Positions 26,131 through 34,763 of a DNA stretch of 48,563 nt are shown here, piece after piece. A model generated the notes under the pieces. It saw nothing but the letters and a program-made list of their open reading frames with translations. It searched no databases and was not told the DNA's origin. Position 1 is the stretch's first letter. The number at the start of each line of letters is the position of its first letter. This stretch comes from JANXVV01 sp038230975 (GTDB lineage: Bacteria > Planctomycetota > Phycisphaerae > Tepidisphaerales > Tepidisphaeraceae). The stretch lies in NCBI GenBank assembly GCA_038230975.1, contig JBBRMF010000005.1, positions 1 through 48,563 of the forward strand. Reading direction: 5' to 3'. A program made the position numbers and the translations under genes.

Positions 26131-27123
26131 CTACTTGATTGGCTCCGCTGCCGGTTGCGTCGTCACCGTCCGCAATGATCGTTCGACCAGATCATGTGCA
26201 TCGTACGATCTCGGATAGTCTCTCCAAATCCACCGCATCATTTCCGGCATGATCGCCCCGCCTTGCTTCTGCCCGTGCAGTCCGATTCCCCAGGTGTAAT
26301 TGACGTCGTATCCTTTTTGGGTCAGCGCATCCACAAGACGGACATTCTGCAAATGCCAATCGCGATCCGGGTCGTATTTGTCGCCGTGAAGGGCGCGGTT
26401 GTCGTTGACACCATCCTGAAAAAACACGCGAATGGGTTTCTTTTCGCTCGCCAACACGCGTTCAGGATAGACATGCCCGCCGCGCAGATTCACAAAGCTG
26501 CCAACGACGCTAATCACTTTTCGAAACTGGTTCGGTCGTTCCCACGCCACGGAAAAAGCGGCGATAGCGCCGGAGCTCGCGCCGCCAATGGCGTGCATTT
26601 CCGCGTCAGGTGAAATGTTGTATTGCTTCGCGATCACCGGCATCAGTTCATCCACAATCACGCGCGCATATTTATCATCCGGCGTGTTGTACTCCGTCGG
26701 TCGATTCGTATTTCGATCACCCCAGTCGCGCGGTGACGGTTCCGGTTGATCCTGACGGCGGCCGGGGTTGATGAATACGCCAATCGTCACCGGCATCTCG
26801 CGGCGAAAAATCAGATTGTCGAACACGTTCGGCATGCGAACATCGCCGTTCATGTTGATCATCGCTTGACCGTCGTTGAAAACCGTCAACGCCGCCGGCT
26901 GTTTTGCATCATATTGAGCAGGTACATAGACCCAGTAAGTATGAGAGGTACCCGGGTATACTTCGCAAGGCAGCGTGGTGGGCCCGATGAGCTTTCCCTT
27001 GGGCACGCCTTCCATCGGCAGCGAATCTGGACCGAGCTTGTAGAAGTTATCCTCACCGGCCGCAAATACACATGCGGCTATTGCGAGCTGAACCAACACA
27101 CACGTTGCAAGTGACTTCATCAT
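26131..27123 (-). CDS. Secreted esterase, enterochelin-esterase/D-esterase-like
   Basis: A 330-residue alpha/beta hydrolase of the putative esterase family (PF00756-type). ATG 27123 (or 27120) is chosen because it begins a clear signal peptide (KSLATCVLVQLAIAACVFAAG); the frame upstream is not coding. Landmarks are TYWVYVPAQYD, the nucleophile elbow AIGGASSGAIAAF (GxSxG with the second Ser likely catalytic), FRKVISVVGSFVNLRGG and a late GLHGQKQGGAIMPEMMRW with the expected catalytic His. Planctomycete members hydrolyse sugar esters such as feruloyl or acetyl groups, or are uncharacterised; specificity cannot be read here. It shares a 153-bp divergent promoter region with the epimerase-like gene. 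Confidence 0.85.
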   Translation of the reverse strand: MMKSLATCVLVQLAIAACVFAAGEDNFYKLGPDSLPMEGVPKGKLIGPTTLPCEVYPGTSHTYWVYVPAQYDAKQPAALTVFNDGQAMINMNGDVRMPNVFDNLIFRREMPVTIGVFINPGRRQDQPEPSPRDWGDRNTNRPTEYNTPDDKYARVIVDELMPVIAKQYNISPDAEMHAIGGASSGAIAAFSVAWERPNQFRKVISVVGSFVNLRGGHVYPERVLASEKKPIRVFFQDGVNDNRALHGDKYDPDRDWHLQNVRLVDALTQKGYDVNYTWGIGLHGQKQGGAIMPEMMRWIWRDYPRSYDAHDLVERSLRTVTTQPAAEPIK

Positions 27124-27276
27124 TCGTTTCCTTTCAATACACACCCAAAATGAGTCAAACTGTAGTTGTGAAGAATACATGGTCATACCGCCAAACTGTC
27201 ACCTTTGTTGGCGTGTGAATTATGGCTTACCACCGTTATGATTACACCCGCACCACTTCCCATTGGAGACCGCATC

Positions 27277-28602
27277 GTGAAATTATCTTTGCTCTTTGTC
27301 GCACCATTGATGTCGATCCTCTCCCTAACGATGCTGGCTAATCCGCCTATTTCCGATCGCCCTTCTAAAGATGTATACCTGCGGACTGCGGATGAAGTGG
27401 AAAATAATCTTAAAGTTCACATTCTGGACAAATTTTTCCCCGCGACCGCCAATGAAAAAAAGGGTGGTTTTTTTGAGGACTTCAGCCTCGATTGGAAGCG
27501 ACTGGATGGGGACAACAAAAGCATTGTCTATCAAAGCCGCCTGACCTGGACGAGCGCGCAGGCCGCGATGCGTTTCCCCGAAAAGGCGGAGATGTATCTG
27601 GCCATGACTCGTCGGGGAGCCGCCTGCCTTGCAGACAAAATGTGGGATAAACAGAACGGTGGATTTTTCTGGACGATCGGGCCGGACGGTCGGCCGCTCG
27701 AAAACATGAAACAGATGTACGGGCACGCCTTCGGCATCTATGCCTTAGCCGCCAGCTATCAAGCCACCAAGGATCCCGCATCGCTTGAACTTGCCAAAAA
27801 AGGCTTTCAATGGCTCGAAGAACATGCGCACGATCATGTGAATAAAGGGTACTTTGAAAACATTGGACCTGATGGCAAGCCCCCGATTGCGGGCATCAAC
27901 TCCGTTGGAGCTTCTGCCAATCAAAAATCGATGAACTCGAGTATCCATATTCTCGAAGCGCTCACCGGCCTGTATCAAGTGTGGCCTGATCCACTGCTCA
28001 AGACGCGCGTTCAGGAAATGCTCGATATCTGCCGTGATAAGATTTACTCAGAGCCCGGCTACCTGACTCAGTTCCTAAGCTTCGATTGGAAGCGCACATC
28101 AAGTCCCGATTCATTTGGCCATGATGTGGAAGCGGGTTTCCTGATGGTCGAGGCCGCCGAGCTTCTTGGCCAAGGTGACGATCCTCGCAATTGGAATGCG
28201 GCACGCCATCTAACCGACCACTCCTTGCAATATGGTTGGGATGCCGCGCGGGGCGGGCTTTACGATCTGGGCAGTATGGACGCGGACGGTGCGGTCACAG
28301 GGAATGTGCGCACGGAAAAAATCTGGTGGGTTGAAGCCGAACATCTTAACGCCCTGCTTCTGCTTCACGAGCATTTTGGCAAAGAAAGCTCGAAGTATTG
28401 GGATGCGTTTATAAAACAATGGGACTGGATTTCGCGTTTTCAGATCGATCATGTGAACGGTGGATGGTGGCCAACCGTTCGCGCCGATGGAACGCCTGCC
28501 AGCCGGGTGAAGGCGGATATGTGGACGGAGTGTTATCACCAGGCGAGGGCGATGTTAGTCGTCTCAGAAAGGTTGCGCAAGCTGGCGCATGAGCAGAAGT
28601 GA
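27277..28602 (+). CDS. Exported N-acylglucosamine 2-epimerase (AGE) family protein
   Basis: A 441-residue (alpha/alpha)6-barrel protein of the AGE/cellobiose 2-epimerase family. GTG 27277 has GGAG 9 bp upstream and gives a classical signal peptide (KLSLLFVAPLMSILSLTMLA); ATG 27238 would add 13 residues. Family landmarks are the YQSRLTWTSAQA block, GGFFWTIGPDG, the catalytic-site SFGHDVEAGFLMVEAAELL and WWVEAEHLNALLLL near the C-terminus, where His, Glu and Trp line the active site. Most AGE enzymes are cytoplasmic and act on free sugars; the signal peptide puts this one outside the cytoplasm. The substrate is unknown. The divergent secreted esterase suggests joint action on a glycan (inference). 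Confidence 0.87.
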   Translation: MKLSLLFVAPLMSILSLTMLANPPISDRPSKDVYLRTADEVENNLKVHILDKFFPATANEKKGGFFEDFSLDWKRLDGDNKSIVYQSRLTWTSAQAAMRFPEKAEMYLAMTRRGAACLADKMWDKQNGGFFWTIGPDGRPLENMKQMYGHAFGIYALAASYQATKDPASLELAKKGFQWLEEHAHDHVNKGYFENIGPDGKPPIAGINSVGASANQKSMNSSIHILEALTGLYQVWPDPLLKTRVQEMLDICRDKIYSEPGYLTQFLSFDWKRTSSPDSFGHDVEAGFLMVEAAELLGQGDDPRNWNAARHLTDHSLQYGWDAARGGLYDLGSMDADGAVTGNVRTEKIWWVEAEHLNALLLLHEHFGKESSKYWDAFIKQWDWISRFQIDHVNGGWWPTVRADGTPASRVKADMWTECYHQARAMLVVSERLRKLAHEQK

Positions 28603-28613
28603 CGATCTGGTTC

Positions 28614-28685
28614 GTTTAGCCGCGACGCGCAGCGGAGCGTTCGCGTGACATTTCGAAAGCGCTCCGCTGCGGGTCGCGGCTAAAC
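28614..28685. repeat. Family A palindrome, complete copy
   Basis: GTTTAGCCGCGACGCGCAGC plus GGAGCG (28614-28639) and the inverse CGCTCCGCTGCGGGTCGCGG plus CTAAAC (28660-28685) differ at one base, with a 20-nt loop. It sits between two convergent genes and could act as a transcription stop. It contains the same arm as 30704-30727. Confidence 0.85.
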
Positions 28686-28694
28686 AATTCGGAG

Positions 28695-29657
28695 CTAGGC
28701 GCCGCGCTGCAGGACAAACCGAACTTCCTGATTGACTTCGCAGTCGATTGGCTTTCCGTCTTTCGTGCCGGACATGAAATGCCATTTCCAAACAGCGGCG
28801 ATCGCTGCTTGATCGAGCAGATCTGAGCCGGATGATTCGGCGATGTGTAGATCGCCAACGGTTCCATTGGCCAGCACCGCCACACGCAGAATAGTCGTTC
28901 CCTGCACGCGATGACGGATGGCATCGGCAGGGTAATTCGGAGGCCGATTTCCACTCAAAGCCGTGGGAAGGCCGCCCCCATTTCCACCGCCGCCAACGGA
29001 GTCCCCGCCCGAACTTTCCGCATGGCGATTCGCTTTTGTTCCCGCAGAAGTCGATTTATCTGAATCGGCGGTCGGCGAAATTCCGATTGACTCGACCCGA
29101 CGTCGCGTGGGGACGGATGTTGCCCAAGCATCGGTAGAAATACCGATCCAACCCGGAGTTTGCTCAGAAGTGTAAAGGATCAAATCTCGCGGCGAGGTCG
29201 CAACCTCACCGGGCGACTCTGACAACTCCAATCCACCCGTTGGCAAGGCAGTCTGAACCGGCAGATTCACGCGACTTTCATTCTTTGGAAGGGGTGTGCC
29301 GCCAATTCCCCTGATAGTCCCCGCATCGCCGATCAGGTCAGTGTCGACATGACCGCTCCCGGTTCCACTTGCCATCTCGACATCTGGCTTGCTGACGGCG
29401 GTGAAATGCCAAACCACCGCCGCCAGCATACTGCCATGAAGTGATATCGCCAGGAGGAACGAAACGAGAAGCGAACGATCCCACCCTAAGCGAGCCATCG
29501 GTCGAGGAAGTGAGATCGTGATTTCGCAATCGCAAAGTAAATCGTCGTCTGCGTTCACATCGGAGCAGCCTGCCATCTCAATCGACGAAAGATCCTCGCG
29601 CGCAGAATTCTGCATCGACTCTTCCATCGCGTGAATATCAGTCGAACTAAAATGCAT
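28695..29657 (-). CDS. TonB-family energy transducer
   Basis: A 320-residue TonB-like protein. The N-terminal ~60 residues are cytoplasmic and unusually acidic with several Cys (CSDVNADDDLLCDCEI). A single membrane helix (SLLVSFLLAISLHGSMLAAVVWHF) follows, then a long flexible Gly/Ser/Pro-rich linker (about 90-230) and a C-terminal TonB_C domain (about 235-318): PNYPADAIRHRVQGTTILRVAVLANGTV, then IAESSGSDLLDQAAIAAVWKWHF. The likely start is ATG 29657 (TTG 29663 is the alternative); both overlap the 3' end of the barrel gene. No exbB/exbD lies in the window, so its motor would have to be elsewhere. Energy coupling to an outer-membrane partner is inferred from family membership. Confidence 0.87.
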   Translation of the reverse strand: MHFSSTDIHAMEESMQNSAREDLSSIEMAGCSDVNADDDLLCDCEITISLPRPMARLGWDRSLLVSFLLAISLHGSMLAAVVWHFTAVSKPDVEMASGTGSGHVDTDLIGDAGTIRGIGGTPLPKNESRVNLPVQTALPTGGLELSESPGEVATSPRDLILYTSEQTPGWIGISTDAWATSVPTRRRVESIGISPTADSDKSTSAGTKANRHAESSGGDSVGGGGNGGGLPTALSGNRPPNYPADAIRHRVQGTTILRVAVLANGTVGDLHIAESSGSDLLDQAAIAAVWKWHFMSGTKDGKPIDCEVNQEVRFVLQRGA

Positions 29658-30612
29658 ACGCAAAGTTGACTAGTATTTTAGCCGCTGGCGATTCATGATC
29701 GACGCCGATGAGCGGCACGATATTTAGATGCATTTTCGGCGACGGACGGAACTGAATGCTCGGGCCGATGAATGTTTCATCGCGATATGTTCCGCGATGT
29801 CCGTGCAGGTCGAACAATGAGAATTGGGCCTCGACACCGATCGATAATTTTTCATCGATCAGCGTATAACTGACGCCGCCGGTCCAGCCGTATTCGTATT
29901 CGCGCTGGCCACCGACTTCTGCTTCCATCAAAAAGTTCTGACCCCAGTGCCAGCGCGGGGCAAATTCACCGGCAAGCAGCAACTTGCCTTCAACTTTATC
30001 CGGCGATTGATCGCGGTTGATGTACTCGATATAGAGCGCGGGATTGCCCCAGATCTTTCCCCAGTCGGCAAATGCGTAACGCAGTTCAATGGCCTGATCG
30101 AAGAAAGTTTTTTCGTTTCCTTCGGTGCGGGCGATGCCATAGAGATCCAACTGAAAGCGATACGGCAAGCCGAATGAAAGCTCGAAAATGTGTTGGATTT
30201 CGGCAGCGCCTTTGCGAGGGACATCGGCTCTGAACCAATATTCAAATTCAACTTCATTTTCGGGGATGACATACGTGCGAACGCCGGGGAAACGGCGGTC
30301 GGCGGTCCAGCGCGGCTGGTTGTACGTGCCGATTCGATCTTCCTCGCGATACGGCGAAACCTGTTCACCAACGACCGTCACCGGGGGCATCGTGGCGGTT
30401 TTTTCTTTCGATGAATCTCGCCGTTGATCGGCGGGATTGATCACCGGAATGTCCGACAGTTTCAAGGGTTGATTTTCCAACGCAATCGTCAAGGAAAAAT
30501 CGGGGAAGCGGCTTGCTGTTTCGGCCTTCGTGACGGCGGGAACGACTGAAGCAACCACTGTCGATACGATTGCAATCTTGCGGATCAAATTCAATTTCAA
30601 AGCGATCTCCAT
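29647..30612 (-). CDS. Small outer-membrane beta-barrel candidate with TonB-box-like motif
   Basis: A 321-residue exported protein. The signal region spans about residues 10-30 (IRKIAIVSTVVASVVPAVTKA). A hydrophilic segment follows, then PPVTVVGEQ at 76-84, which has the look of a TonB box, and about 220 residues of alternating polar/aromatic strands (FELSFGLPYRFQLDLYGIAR, ALYIEYINRD and others), ending in Phe (NFAYAF), the classic outer-membrane-barrel terminus. I do not recognise a named family; it resembles uncharacterised planctomycete/verrucomicrobial barrels. The length allows roughly 10-12 strands, too few for a TonB-dependent receptor of 22 strands plus plug. Its 3' end overlaps the tonB-like gene, so the two are co-transcribed. 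Confidence 0.7.
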   Translation of the reverse strand: MEIALKLNLIRKIAIVSTVVASVVPAVTKAETASRFPDFSLTIALENQPLKLSDIPVINPADQRRDSSKEKTATMPPVTVVGEQVSPYREEDRIGTYNQPRWTADRRFPGVRTYVIPENEVEFEYWFRADVPRKGAAEIQHIFELSFGLPYRFQLDLYGIARTEGNEKTFFDQAIELRYAFADWGKIWGNPALYIEYINRDQSPDKVEGKLLLAGEFAPRWHWGQNFLMEAEVGGQREYEYGWTGGVSYTLIDEKLSIGVEAQFSLFDLHGHRGTYRDETFIGPSIQFRPSPKMHLNIVPLIGVDHESPAAKILVNFAYAF

Positions 30613-30703
30613 GGAGTATCTCCGCCCTCGGCTATTTCCAGATCGCTTTGTATTCCATATCTCTGTTTGACTCCAAAACTGTGCAGAATCTGCCCGGTCG
30701 GGA

Positions 30704-30727
30704 CGCTCCGCTGCGCGTCGCGGCTAA
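30704..30727. repeat. Family A repeat, single arm
   Basis: CGCTCCGCTGCGCGTCGCGG plus CTAA matches one arm of the palindrome at 28614-28685 almost exactly. The partner arm is missing, so this is a half copy in the gap between the barrel gene and the TAT-protein gene. Confidence 0.75.
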
Positions 30728-30758
30728 CCGGATGGGGGACTTAGAGTTCGCTTTTCGA

Positions 30759-32330
30759 TTAGACCTTCAACAGTTGCCGCGCCTCTGCTATGCCGGCGGC
30801 GGGTCGTCCAAACTCGCTGGCGGTGACTCGCGCCAAGGCGACGACCTGACGCCATCGCATCGCAGGTCGCGTACTCGAAAATTCATCTGAGCAGGTACGG
30901 TAATATTTCTCCGCGTGAAGCGATCCATCTTCACTGATGGCGTACTTCAACAACACGTCGAAGATCGGGCGATCGGGGAGATTCAGTTGGCCATACCGGC
31001 AGGCGATGGCGGCCGCGCGCGCCTGGAGATTGCCGCGGATCGCTTCGTCCAGATTCGCAAGTAGCTCGGTGGGATTTTCGGATTTGACACCGGCGATGTG
31101 CTGTTTGAGCGGCATCGGTTCCCAATTCAGGAAATCACCTCCGCGATTGACGCGATCCAAGGCGACCTGGAACGCTCCGAGGATCAGACAGGCGAATGTG
31201 TTACGGGGATTCGCCACTCGGGACAAATTTCGCCATGCGTTGGCGGAGTCGCAGGCATGCACGCCGATGGAGTCACCATGCACACTGCCGAGAGGTTTGC
31301 CGGTGACTTCATCGCGTGGGGTGCGGCCTTGATCGCGAAGAATCAATTGATTCGCGGCCAATGAAATCGCTTCGCCGACAACCGCTGGAGAATATCCTTC
31401 ATTCAACGCGCTCGCGGCGGATTCTGCTGCGTCTTCCGGTGTGCTGGCGAAGATCGACTGGCTCAGTTTATCGATGAAACCGTCGTCGGCAGATTTTGTG
31501 CCGGGGGTTCGATCCATCAATTTGTACTTTTCCATGAGCGTCGGCAACACGGTTCGCGGCTCGTGCGGCCGATTGGCGGAGCCGGGCCATCTTTCGGCCT
31601 GAACGCAATATCGCACGGATTGCCGCAGCAACGTATGAGCATGTTCCTGACCGATGAGGCTGGCCATATCCCACGCCCGATACGGCAAGACCACGCGATG
31701 AACTTCCGTATGATCCTGAACCGTCATCAGGAGCGCATTTAAGGCTTCATCATTTCCGCGTTGGGCAATTCCGGCGAACACGCGCTCGGCAGAGTTTACC
31801 TCTTTCCGTCGGACGGCGTTTCGAAGGGCTTCGGCATTGGGTTCGGTTGATGGACTCTTTGAATCGTGTAGATCAATCGAGTGCAATACTTCGCCATCGC
31901 GACCCCCATGTTCCTGAATACGATTGGTATTTCGATAGAGTACTTTGAAAATCGGAAGTGGCTGGAGATTCTCGGGTAATTCGCGCGACATGCGATAGGC
32001 CGGCCCGAGCGCCATCATGGTATGGAAACCGACATAATCTTCGCCACCAAACGTGCGCGCGTTCGCGAGCGCTCCTGCGGCGATTAGCGTTTTCAAGTCA
32101 GTCCCACCGCGCATTTTTTCGACGAGAACGGCATTGAGCTTCTTGATGGGCGTTTCTTGCAATAGACAAACCAAGCCCTCAAGCCCCCCAAAAGAAAGCG
32201 GCATATCCTTCCCCACTTCTTCCGCAGTGGCCAGTTCAAGGTCCGCAGCCAAGGCCGATCCGATGGTTGCGATCAACATCCCCTTGCCAACATCGCCGAG
32301 AAACTCGCGCCGAGTCCGTGGATTCAACAT
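30759..32330 (-). CDS. TAT-exported protein of unknown function
   Basis: A 523-residue protein. ATG 32330 is preceded by AGGAG and starts a twin-arginine signal (PRTRREFLGDVGKGMLIATIGSALA). The rest is mainly helical, with no transmembrane segments and no domain I recognise. Noteworthy stretches are GEDYVGFHTMMALGPAYRMSREL, VQDHTEVHRVVLPYRAWDM, GQEHAHTLLRQSVRYC and GSVHGDSIGVHACDSANAWRN, which supply many conserved-looking His residues and suggest a metal or substrate site. Use of the TAT route suggests that it folds with a cofactor in the cytoplasm. It lies upstream of the barrel and tonB-like genes on the same strand, about 146 bp apart. Confidence 0.75.
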   Translation of the reverse strand: MLNPRTRREFLGDVGKGMLIATIGSALAADLELATAEEVGKDMPLSFGGLEGLVCLLQETPIKKLNAVLVEKMRGGTDLKTLIAAGALANARTFGGEDYVGFHTMMALGPAYRMSRELPENLQPLPIFKVLYRNTNRIQEHGGRDGEVLHSIDLHDSKSPSTEPNAEALRNAVRRKEVNSAERVFAGIAQRGNDEALNALLMTVQDHTEVHRVVLPYRAWDMASLIGQEHAHTLLRQSVRYCVQAERWPGSANRPHEPRTVLPTLMEKYKLMDRTPGTKSADDGFIDKLSQSIFASTPEDAAESAASALNEGYSPAVVGEAISLAANQLILRDQGRTPRDEVTGKPLGSVHGDSIGVHACDSANAWRNLSRVANPRNTFACLILGAFQVALDRVNRGGDFLNWEPMPLKQHIAGVKSENPTELLANLDEAIRGNLQARAAAIACRYGQLNLPDRPIFDVLLKYAISEDGSLHAEKYYRTCSDEFSSTRPAMRWRQVVALARVTASEFGRPAAGIAEARQLLKV

Positions 32331-32497
32331 GGCAGGCTCCTGAAGAAATGTGCGCCGAACGCTTTGGATCAGACGGGCGATCCAAAAGTGGCGTGATCGC
32401 TTATATATACCACCGCCGTTGCCCGGTGACACATAAAACTTAGAAGGAATTTTCATCGCGGCCTCCCCCTTCATTTCAGGTGATCTGCGCAAGAGGC

Positions 32498-32525
32498 GGC
32501 CCGCATTCAACGAAGAATGCGGGCC
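32498..32525 (-). terminator. Hairpin downstream of the UDP-glucuronate decarboxylase-like gene
   Basis: GGCCCGCATTC and its exact complement form an 11-bp stem with a 6-nt loop, 30 bp after the stop of the minus-strand SDR gene and upstream of the TAT-protein gene. It separates the two transcription units on the same strand. Confidence 0.7.
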
Positions 32526-32555
32526 GGGTAGACTATTTCAAAATTCAAACGGCAA

Positions 32556-33500
32556 TTATGCCGATTTCTTGAGCTGATCCCGGTAAAAATCGATCATTTT
32601 CGCCAGGCCGTCTCGGCGACTGACGGTTGGGGTCCAGCCCAGAATTTGCTTGGCCCGGGTGATGTCCGGGCAACGAACGCGCGGGTCATCGGGGGGCATC
32701 GGCATGAAGACAATTTTGCTTGTGCTGCCGGGGATTAAACTGAGAACTTCCTTCGCGATCGCGTGAATCGTCAGTTCATCCGGGTTTCCGAGATTGATCG
32801 GCTCGTGAAAGTCGGATTCCATCGTCAGATTAATTCCACGGACAAGATCTGAAACATAGCAAAGGCTGCGGGTCTGCTTACCTTCACCAAAAACCGTGAG
32901 AGCTTCGTTGTTCAAAGCCTGGCGAATGAAGTTGATGACGACGCGGCCATCATAAGGGTCCATGCGCGGGCCGTAGGTATTGAAGATGCGAATGAGGCGG
33001 GTATCGACGCCGCGCTCGCGATGGTAGGCCATCGTGCAGGCTTCGCTGAAGCGCTTGGCTTCATCGTACATGCTTCGATGCCCGATGGAATTGACGTTAC
33101 CCCAGTAGGATTCGGGTTGCGGGTTCACAGCCGGGTCGCCGTAGCATTCACTAGTGCTGGCCATCAGAAATCGCGATCCCTTCTTTTCGGCCATCTCGAG
33201 GAGATTCCAAGTTCCCTGGCTGTTCACCTTGAGCGTGGCGACTTGATGCTTGACGTATCCGATGGGGCTTGCGGGGGAAGCCATGTGATAGATGCGATCC
33301 ACCGGACCCTCAACCGCGAACGGTTCGATGACATCCTGCTTGATGAAGGTGTATCGCGGGTTGCCTCGCAGGTGGGCAATGTTCTCGGGCTTCCCCGTGA
33401 TGAAATTGTCAACGCCAACCACCTCATGGCCTTGCGCCAAAAGCAGATCGGTCAAATGCGAACCGAGAAAGCCACCACCACCGGAGATCAAAATACGCAT
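32556..33500 (-). CDS. UDP-glucuronic acid decarboxylase-like extended SDR
   Basis: A 314-residue NAD-dependent epimerase/dehydratase-type enzyme of the UXS group, which converts UDP-glucuronate to UDP-xylose. The Rossmann motif ISGGGGFLGSHLTDLLL is at the N-terminus; VDNFITGKPENIAHL, the HMASPASPIGYVKHQVATLKVN block, SECYGDP, PQPESYWGNVN and the catalytic YDEAK follow, then RIFNTYGPRMDPYDGRVV. All are standard for UXS proteins. ATG 33500 begins at the usual MRILISGG; GTG 33527 adds nine residues and has a GGAG only 2 bp upstream. It sits 66 bp or more downstream of a glycosyltransferase gene on the same strand, consistent with surface polysaccharide synthesis. Confidence 0.9.
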   Translation of the reverse strand: MRILISGGGGFLGSHLTDLLLAQGHEVVGVDNFITGKPENIAHLRGNPRYTFIKQDVIEPFAVEGPVDRIYHMASPASPIGYVKHQVATLKVNSQGTWNLLEMAEKKGSRFLMASTSECYGDPAVNPQPESYWGNVNSIGHRSMYDEAKRFSEACTMAYHRERGVDTRLIRIFNTYGPRMDPYDGRVVINFIRQALNNEALTVFGEGKQTRSLCYVSDLVRGINLTMESDFHEPINLGNPDELTIHAIAKEVLSLIPGSTSKIVFMPMPPDDPRVRCPDITRAKQILGWTPTVSRRDGLAKMIDFYRDQLKKSA

Positions 33501-33593
33501 AGGTCGGGTCAATTTAAGTGTATTCACTTCTCCAATATCGCGTGTTTAGGGGCGAGACTGGAGATACGCTGTCGCAATAAAATAACGAATAAC

Positions 33594-34403
33594 TCAATTC
33601 GAAAACCTAAAGCGGATAATCGTCAAAATCGCCTTGATTCCATCTTTCCACGTGATCTTCTTACCTTCTTCGTAGCTGCGTCCATAGTAGGCGACGCCAA
33701 CTTCGTAAATCCGGAGCCTCGGACGCATTTTGGCAACCTTGGCAGTGATTTCAGGCTCGAAACCGAATCGGTTGCACTTGATATTGATCTGGTCCAGCAC
33801 GGATTTTCGGAAAACTTTGTAACAGACTTCCATGTCCGTCAGGTTCAGATTCGTAAACATGTTGCTAAGAGTCGTTAGAAATTTGTTGCCGAGTGTGTGG
33901 TAGTAGTAGAGCACACGGTGGGGTTCACCGATGAATCGGGAACCGAAAACGACATCTGCCTTATCCTCAATAATCGGTTGAAGTAATTTCCGATAATCCT
34001 GAGGATCGTATTCCAGATCCGCATCCTGAATCAAAACGACATCGCCCGTGGCGTGTTTGAAACCATCGCGAAGAGCCGCGCCTTTGCCCTCGTTGACCGG
34101 CTTATGAAAGATCTTGAAATCGACATTCGGAAAAAGTTTCGGCAATTCATCGAGTTTGGCGGCCGTACCGTCTTTGGAGCAGTCATTGACGCAGATAATC
34201 TCCCGCCGCAGCCCTTCCTGGAGTGGGGCTTTGACGACAAGATCGATCAGGTACTGGACGGTGGCTTCCTCGTTGTAAACGGGAATCACGATTGACACTT
34301 TGGTCAACTGCACGATCTGCTTCTTTGGAGGGCCGTCAACATGAGCCGTCGGTTCAGGAAGCGGATCGGTTTGCGGTTGCGTTGCAATATCGTTGGTCGT
34401 CAT
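33594..34403 (-). CDS. Family 2 glycosyltransferase, polyprenyl-phosphate type
   Basis: A 269-residue inverting glycosyltransferase (GT-A fold). Landmarks are VSIVIPVYNEEATVQYLIDL, CVNDCSKDGT, GKGAALRDGFKHATGDVVLIQDADLEYDP with the metal-binding DAD, and VFGSRF. The C-terminal YYHTLGNKFLTTLSNMFTNL...MEVCYKVFR is typical of the DPM1/DPG synthase group that loads sugar onto a lipid phosphate. No membrane helices are present, so it is peripheral. The frame extends to 34649, but the part above 34403 looks non-coding; ATG 34403 gives MTTNDIATQPQ with a short disordered N-terminus, though with only a weak ribosome binding site. Confidence 0.88.
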   Translation of the reverse strand: MTTNDIATQPQTDPLPEPTAHVDGPPKKQIVQLTKVSIVIPVYNEEATVQYLIDLVVKAPLQEGLRREIICVNDCSKDGTAAKLDELPKLFPNVDFKIFHKPVNEGKGAALRDGFKHATGDVVLIQDADLEYDPQDYRKLLQPIIEDKADVVFGSRFIGEPHRVLYYYHTLGNKFLTTLSNMFTNLNLTDMEVCYKVFRKSVLDQINIKCNRFGFEPEITAKVAKMRPRLRIYEVGVAYYGRSYEEGKKITWKDGIKAILTIIRFRFSN

Positions 34404-34763
34404 GGGGTTCCGGGGATTTTGTCGCGACGGTTTTCGCCAGATGCCAAGGGACTCGGGCGATTTCTTGGATGCCGGTGGGTTCATATCCGGCCAGATCGGC
34501 ACAAAGTGATACCGACTGAAAAGCAGAGTCGCTTTTGCTACCCGATGGATGTTAGCGGAGCGGAAGGTTTCTCTCAAATCTGCGCATTTGGGAGCACGGC
34601 CGATAACTCTGCCTGGAAACCTCAGGCCAACCAGTGGGATCTGATTCACACAACCGACAAATATGGTGGCGAATATCGCTTGACACGTTCGTGTCCCGTT
34701 TCTACTTTAAGTAAAAATCCTGCAACAGTTTGACAGATACGACAGGCTTAGGAGCGATGCCCC
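34404..34763. other. Divergent intergenic region, glycosyltransferase / BFN gene
   Basis: The open frame upstream of the glycosyltransferase continues here but shows no domain. A good sigma-70-like promoter for the plus-strand gene is at 34680-34708. Nothing else is seen. Confidence 0.5.
34680..34708 (+). promoter_or_regulatory. Sigma-70-like promoter for the BFN-domain gene
   Basis: A perfect TTGACA (34680-34685) is followed after 17 bp by TACTTT (34703-34708). The predicted start near 34715 lies about 50 bp before the ATG at 34764. Confidence 0.6.

Noticed and set aside
34404..34649. Upstream extension of the glycosyltransferase frame
   Set aside because: The sequence is low in family-like residues and the conserved glycosyltransferase domain starts well inside the shorter form.
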